Origin: Fibrobacter sp. UWH4
GTDB taxonomy: Bacteria > Fibrobacterota > Fibrobacteria > Fibrobacterales > Fibrobacteraceae
DNA: 64,000 nucleotides
Direction of reading: 5' to 3'
Assembly (NCBI RefSeq): GCF_900142475.1
Contig: NZ_FRAY01000008.1
Span: 52,779 to 116,778, forward strand
Shown: positions 60,086 to 64,000 of the stretch, piece by piece
Layout of the letters: every line of letters starts with the position of its first letter
Numbering within the stretch: the first letter of the stretch is position 1
Position numbers and translations under genes: made by a program
The notes under the pieces: generated by a model
What the model was told of the DNA's origin: nothing
The model's input: the letters and a program-made list of their open reading frames with translations, nothing else
The model's database searches: none

Positions 60086-61666
60086 TTAGAATCTGTTGAT
60101 CAGTTCCTGCGGGCATTCCACTTCCTTGTAAGTAAGGAGCGGGTTGCCGGCGGCGTTCAGCCAGTTGGCAAGGAAGAGGCATCCTTCCTTGGCTTCGGGG
60201 TCCGAGGAGAACGAGGCTGCACATTTGTTCTGCAGGCAGCTCTTGTACTTGTCCGCCTTGTAGTTGGATTCTTTTTCACATTCGTCAAGGAGGCCGCCAT
60301 ACTGGGAACCCTGGGAACCCCAGCCCATCTTTGCGGAGCATCCGTCGAAGATACCGAAACCGCCACCCGGAATCATCACGTCAAACTGGCCGCCAGCCAC
60401 GTCGTAGCCGACATTGTTGGACATAACGATCAGGTGCTTGCCCACGAGAGACTTGTGGAGGCTTGTGGATGCATACTTGCCTTCACCGGTAAACTGGAGG
60501 TCAAAGCATTTGCCACAGTTATTTTCGCCACCCGGAGTTGCCGCGAAGGCGAAGGCCAGCTGATCGTTAACGATAATCGGGAACTGGTTTCTGCAGATAC
60601 CGGCATTGCCTCCATCGCACATGCTTCCAGCACTCTTGTCAGTAATCTTGTTGCCCCTAGCATCGCAAGTGCTTGCGGTGCCGCCGTGTTCGGGCCATGC
60701 ACAGTGGGGTTTGCAGCAGTCCCAGTAGCGAGTGGCATAGCCGGAGCCGCTCTTGCCGCCGTTCACGTACTTGATCTGGTAGCTAGAATTGATGTTGCCC
60801 TGGCTGCTCGAGGACTTTGCGCTGGAGCTGGACTTTGCAGAGGAGCTAGAAGACTTGGGCTGCTGTTGCTGCTGGCTGCTGGAAGACTTCACGCTGGAGC
60901 TGGACTTCGGCTGCTGAGAGGCGCTGCTTGCGGGTGCTGCACCGGAGATATTCTTGCAGTCTTTGCCATCGGGATCATGGTAGCAGTTCAATTTGCAGGT
61001 ATTGTCATAGGCGTACTTTTCGCCCTTGGAACCAGTCTGTTCTGCGTAGTAATCGACGCACTTGCCCGAAACGCTGTCGAAGCATTTTCCGTCGCAGTTG
61101 CCCGATACGGCGGCAGAGGATTTCGGCTGCTGCTGTTCGGCAGAGGAACTGACAACCACGACCGTGGCGGAGCTGCTCAAGACGACCGGCGTCGTGAGGC
61201 TGCTGGAAGAAATCGCGGGAATCGTTGCGCTGGAGAGCACAGGAACTGTCGCGCTGGATGCCGGCGGCAGGGTAGTGGCAGAAGAAGCCGGAATCGCGGG
61301 AGCGACCTGTTCAAGAGTCACGACCGGGAGATTTGCCGTGTTGATTTCAAAAACGGGGGTGCCATCTAAGGTCGTTGCGGTGCCGACAAAGGCTCCGGTC
61401 TCATCCTGGGTTAAAGTCACCTTGGCGACGGTCTGGCCGTTGATATCGGTAACGATACCTGCGGGGTAAACCAGGTACTGGGCACCGTTTGCTTCCATGA
61501 TCCAGCACGGTTCGCTGGCAGAAACTGCGGCTTCGCTTGCGCTGCTTGCGGGAAGGTTGGCGTCAGGGGTCAGATTGCTGATGGCGTTTGTCGCCTCTTC
61601 GTCGCAGTTCGTTAATGCGAGAACGGAGCTCAGGATCAGAGCTGACTTCAGGAATTGGTGTTTCAT
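60086..61666 (-). CDS. GH45 endoglucanase lipoprotein (copy 1)
   Basis: Start at ATG 61666 (GAGG six bases upstream). About 526 residues. The signal ends VLALTNC (lipobox). A 240-residue Ser/Ala/Val-rich linker follows, with a small Cys-rich module (GNCDGKCFDSVSGKCVDYY to NCYHDPDGKDCKN). The GH45 domain starts at YQIKYVNGGKSG: YATRYWDCCKPHCAW carries the catalytic Asp, GGGFGIFDGCSAKMGW the second Asp, and many paired Cys are conserved. It cleaves internal beta-1,4-glucan linkages. Catalytic domain about 85 percent identical by eye to copy 2. Confidence 0.95.
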   Translation of the reverse strand: MKHQFLKSALILSSVLALTNCDEEATNAISNLTPDANLPASSASEAAVSASEPCWIMEANGAQYLVYPAGIVTDINGQTVAKVTLTQDETGAFVGTATTLDGTPVFEINTANLPVVTLEQVAPAIPASSATTLPPASSATVPVLSSATIPAISSSSLTTPVVLSSSATVVVVSSSAEQQQPKSSAAVSGNCDGKCFDSVSGKCVDYYAEQTGSKGEKYAYDNTCKLNCYHDPDGKDCKNISGAAPASSASQQPKSSSSVKSSSSQQQQQPKSSSSSAKSSSSAKSSSSQGNINSSYQIKYVNGGKSGSGYATRYWDCCKPHCAWPEHGGTASTCDARGNKITDKSAGSMCDGGNAGICRNQFPIIVNDQLAFAFAATPGGENNCGKCFDLQFTGEGKYASTSLHKSLVGKHLIVMSNNVGYDVAGGQFDVMIPGGGFGIFDGCSAKMGWGSQGSQYGGLLDECEKESNYKADKYKSCLQNKCAASFSSDPEAKEGCLFLANWLNAAGNPLLTYKEVECPQELINRF

Positions 61667-61813
61667 AAGCATCCTCAAATAAATCCAACAAGACTTTCCT
61701 TTGAAAGCCCTTCCAATTCCATCCGCACTTAAAGATAGTTTAATTGTCTCGAAAAATCACGTAAAATTTTGTAAGATATATATTTACGCGACAGAGGTCA
61801 CATTCTGGCCGAA

Positions 61814-61843
61814 ACAAAAAATCCCGGTCGAAACCGGGATTCC
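61814..61843 (-). terminator. Rho-independent terminator of the second GH45 gene
   Basis: On the minus strand, AATCCCGGTTTCGACCGGGATT is followed by TTTTG. Confidence 0.8.
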
Positions 61844-61867
61844 TTTTCAAATCTAATTCGGGTCAGG

Positions 61868-63340
61868 TTAGAACCTGTCGATCAGTTCCTGCGGACATTC
61901 CACTTCCTTGTAGGTAAGGAGCGGGTTGCCGGCGGCGTTCATCCAGTCGGCAAGGAAGAGGCAGCCTTCCTTCGCTTCGGGGTCCATGGAGAAGGATCTC
62001 TCACACTTGGTCCTCAGGCACTTCTGGTAGTTCGCTGCGTAATAGTTGGTTTCCTTTTCGCACTCGTCGAGAAGGCCGCCGTACTGGGAACCTTGGGAAC
62101 CCCAGCCCATCTTGGAGGAGCATCCGTCGAAGATACCGAATCCGCCGCCCGGGATCATGACGTCGAACTGGCCGCCCGCCACGTCGTAGCCAACGTTGTT
62201 GGACATGACGATCAGGTGGTGACCCTTGATTTTCTTGTGGCGGTCGGTGGCGTACTTGCCTTCGCCGGTGAATACGAGGTCGAAGCACTTGCCGCAATTA
62301 TTTTCGCCACCCGGCGTTGCCGCGAAGGCGAAGGCGAGCGTGTCGTTGACGGCGATGGGGAACTGGTTTCTGCAGATGCCTGCGTTGCCGCCGTCGCACA
62401 TGCTTCCTGCGCTCTTGTCTTCAATTTTGTTGCCCTTGGCGTCGCAGGTGCTTGCCTTGCCGCCGTGTTCGGGCCATGCGCAGTGGGGCTTGCAGCAGTC
62501 CCAGTAGCGGGTGGCGTAGCCGGAGCCACTCTTGCCGCCGTTCACGTACTTGATCTGGAAGGCCTTGGCCTGGCTGCTGGAAGATGCTTCCGAACTCGAA
62601 GACTTTGCGGAGCTGGAGGACTTTGCCGAACTGGAAGAGAGGTTGATCGAGGAGCTTGATTCGGGAATTGTCGCCGAAGAAGCGGGGATTCCTGCCGAGG
62701 AGGCCGGAATGGCCGCGGAAGAAGCCGGGTCGAGGCTTGCACTGCTGCCGATGACCGGGTTGTCGTTTGTTGCCGGGAGGATCACCTTGAGCGTGCTGAG
62801 GTCCACGTTCGTGAAGACGGGCGTTACGCCGTCGAGGGCGACGATGTTTCCGATGGTGGTCGGCTGCTGCGTTGCCGGGTCGATGACGATGGCGCCGGTC
62901 GTCGGGTCGGTCATGTAGACGAACAATCCGACAGGATTCCCGTTCGCGTCGGTCACGTTGCCGTCGGTATAGATGACGTAAACCTGGTCGTTTGCCGCGA
63001 AGGCCCAGGCGGGGGCGGTCACGGTGGGCGGGTTGACCGCCTTGAGCGTGGCGATATCGATGTTGCTTGCGAGGGCTGCACCGTTCAGGTCTACGATAAT
63101 GCCCGCGTTGAGGTCCGCATTTCCGACGACATTGCCCTGGACGTCGGTGACGATTCCCGTGGTCTGCGAGATGATAAAGGTGTTGCCGCCTTCGACATAG
63201 ACAAAGGAGGGTTCGGTTACCACGTAGGCCTGTGCGGGCACGTTCTTTTCGTCCTGGCTGGAAGTCGTTTCTTCGCCACAGTTACAGATGAAGGCTATCG
63301 CGGCTGCGGAAAGTAATAGCGGAAGAATTCTTTTTTTCAT
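61868..63340 (-). CDS. GH45 endoglucanase lipoprotein (copy 2)
   Basis: A 490-residue protein. Lipobox AIAFICNCG. The N-terminal 190 residues contain repeated GNV-type segments (TDVQGNVVGNADLNAGIIVD, TDANGNPVGLFVYMTDPTTG), then Ser-rich linkers (SSINLSSSSAKSSSSAKSSS) join the same GH45 module: ATRYWDCCKPHCAW, FGIFDGCSSKMGW. Unlike copy 1 it has no Cys-rich module. Terminators follow each gene, so the two are transcribed separately. Confidence 0.95.
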   Translation of the reverse strand: MKKRILPLLLSAAAIAFICNCGEETTSSQDEKNVPAQAYVVTEPSFVYVEGGNTFIISQTTGIVTDVQGNVVGNADLNAGIIVDLNGAALASNIDIATLKAVNPPTVTAPAWAFAANDQVYVIYTDGNVTDANGNPVGLFVYMTDPTTGAIVIDPATQQPTTIGNIVALDGVTPVFTNVDLSTLKVILPATNDNPVIGSSASLDPASSAAIPASSAGIPASSATIPESSSSINLSSSSAKSSSSAKSSSSEASSSSQAKAFQIKYVNGGKSGSGYATRYWDCCKPHCAWPEHGGKASTCDAKGNKIEDKSAGSMCDGGNAGICRNQFPIAVNDTLAFAFAATPGGENNCGKCFDLVFTGEGKYATDRHKKIKGHHLIVMSNNVGYDVAGGQFDVMIPGGGFGIFDGCSSKMGWGSQGSQYGGLLDECEKETNYYAANYQKCLRTKCERSFSMDPEAKEGCLFLADWMNAAGNPLLTYKEVECPQELIDRF

Positions 63341-63905
63341 TTATTCCTCGGTTTTCCCAAACAACGTGGATGACAAGATAGTTAAATATTCCGGGTTTCC
63401 AATGTAAAATTATATAGTCCTAACTGAAATCGTTCCTAGTCTGTTCGCGGAATCGTGGATGATTTTGCAACGGGAATTTTTTTGAGTCGAAATGTAAAAT
63501 TTCATTTAGTAAAAATCTTTTTACAAAATAATTGTGGATAAATCGGCGAACGCTTTGCCGGGGTGTTGATGAATGTGTTTAAAGTGTTGATAAACTGGAT
63601 TTATCATCGCGCTAAATCATTGAAGTGCCTAAATTTAGCGAAAAACGCCATGTTTACAAAAGGAAAAATGGTGAAAAAAATAGGGGATTATCGGCTGGAA
63701 AACGCCTCCGTTTGGTCCGAAATCCGCGTTTTTGGGCGAAAAACAAAAAAATATGCTTGAAAAATTCCTTGAATTTGCTAAATTTGTTCGGCAAAATTCG
63801 CAAAGTACCGCTTCCTATGCTTTGCGAAATAACAGGAATATGCGTTAAACCCGCGCCGTTCCTAGGATTCGAAGCGATAAACCTTCTGCTGAAGAAGAGG
63901 AAAAA
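63341..63905. other. 565-bp gene-free region upstream of tuf
   Basis: I see no credible gene; the small open frames lack ribosome binding sites and are Lys/Asn-rich by composition. It contains a perfect DnaA-box sequence TGTGGATAA (63533-63541) and TGTTGATAA-like sequences nearby (about 63591), and AT-rich DNA that probably holds the tuf promoter. Nothing else is recognised. Confidence 0.45.
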
Positions 63906-64000
63906 ATGGCAAAAGAACATTTTGACAGAAGCAAGCCGCACTGCAACATCGGCACCATCGGCCACGTTGACCACGGCAAGACCACTCTGACCGCCGCAAT
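63906..64000 (+). CDS. tuf: Elongation factor Tu, start of gene (truncated by the window)
   Basis: ATG at 63906 with AAGAGG nine bases upstream. The visible 31 residues, [20 protein letters not shown] then [11 protein letters not shown], contain the EF-Tu G1 motif [10 protein letters not shown]-Tu carries aminoacyl-tRNA to the ribosome. The rest lies to the right of the window. Confidence 0.97.

Noticed and set aside
63563..63760. 65-residue open frame before tuf
   Set aside because: No ribosome binding site, low-complexity Lys/Asn composition, and it lies in the AT-rich region expected to hold the tuf promoter.

Overview
The window looks like chromosomal DNA of a Fibrobacter species (Fibrobacter succinogenes or a close relative). 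The signs are four FISUMP-type lipoproteins (Fibrobacter succinogenes major paralogous domain), a 1427-residue fibro-slime protein, tandem GH45 endoglucanases with Ser-rich linkers, a GH10 xylanase, and a Dcu-type C4-dicarboxylate carrier that fits a succinate-producing anaerobe. No database was searched; every family call is from sequence recognition.

Layout. 1-9 kb: the end of a GT4 glycosyltransferase, a metallophosphoesterase/membrane-protein pair, and a co-directional run of lipoproteins (three with FISUMP modules) that encloses a HAD phosphatase and ends against a broken Rpn/PDDEXK gene. 9-14 kb: an AT-rich accessory stretch with a NYN/LOTUS protein, a large unknown protein followed by a 48-residue Asn-rich peptide, and several orphans. 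14-26 kb: radical SAM, sfsA, a hipBA module, dxs, Dcu carrier, rubrerythrin, FISUMP protein, GH10 xylanase, tmk, a small lipoprotein and a tRNA with CAT anticodon. 26-34.3 kb: a replication-origin type neighbourhood, rsmG-parA-parB-M23 peptidase-bactofilin, four parS-like sites and a palindrome-rich non-coding block with DnaA-box-like motifs. 34.3-38.4 kb: macro domain, FMN-type protein, glutathione peroxidase with an OhrR/MarR regulator, and a secreted repeat protein with a T9SS-like tail.

38.4-48.2 kb is an accessory island: a PIN/antitoxin pair in which the antitoxin tail has been copied onto the toxin, RhuM and KilA-N genes, an operon of three tiny proteins, a second copy of the large unknown protein, a PLD-helicase-DUF3427 gene with an adjacent NUDIX gene and XRE regulator, and an orphan DinJ-type antitoxin. 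48.2-64 kb returns to housekeeping and fibre degradation: BASS transporter, fibro-slime protein, ABC-F ATPase, CAP protein, alpha/beta hydrolase, SGNH esterase, two GH45 enzymes, and the start of tuf.

The best candidates for something undescribed are these. (1) A two-locus module made of a large unknown protein, then a terminator-like hairpin, then a tiny D-N-x(4)-Q-L-N-P protein; at the second locus it extends into a three-peptide operon. (2) Four copies of a strictly spaced 38-bp element, TACCTATAAA-N18-TTTATAGGTA, upstream of the SGNH esterase. (3) A PIN toxin that carries its antitoxin's tail. (4) Palindromic repeats that have entered coding sequence in frame (glycosyltransferase and ParB) and sit between parA and parB.
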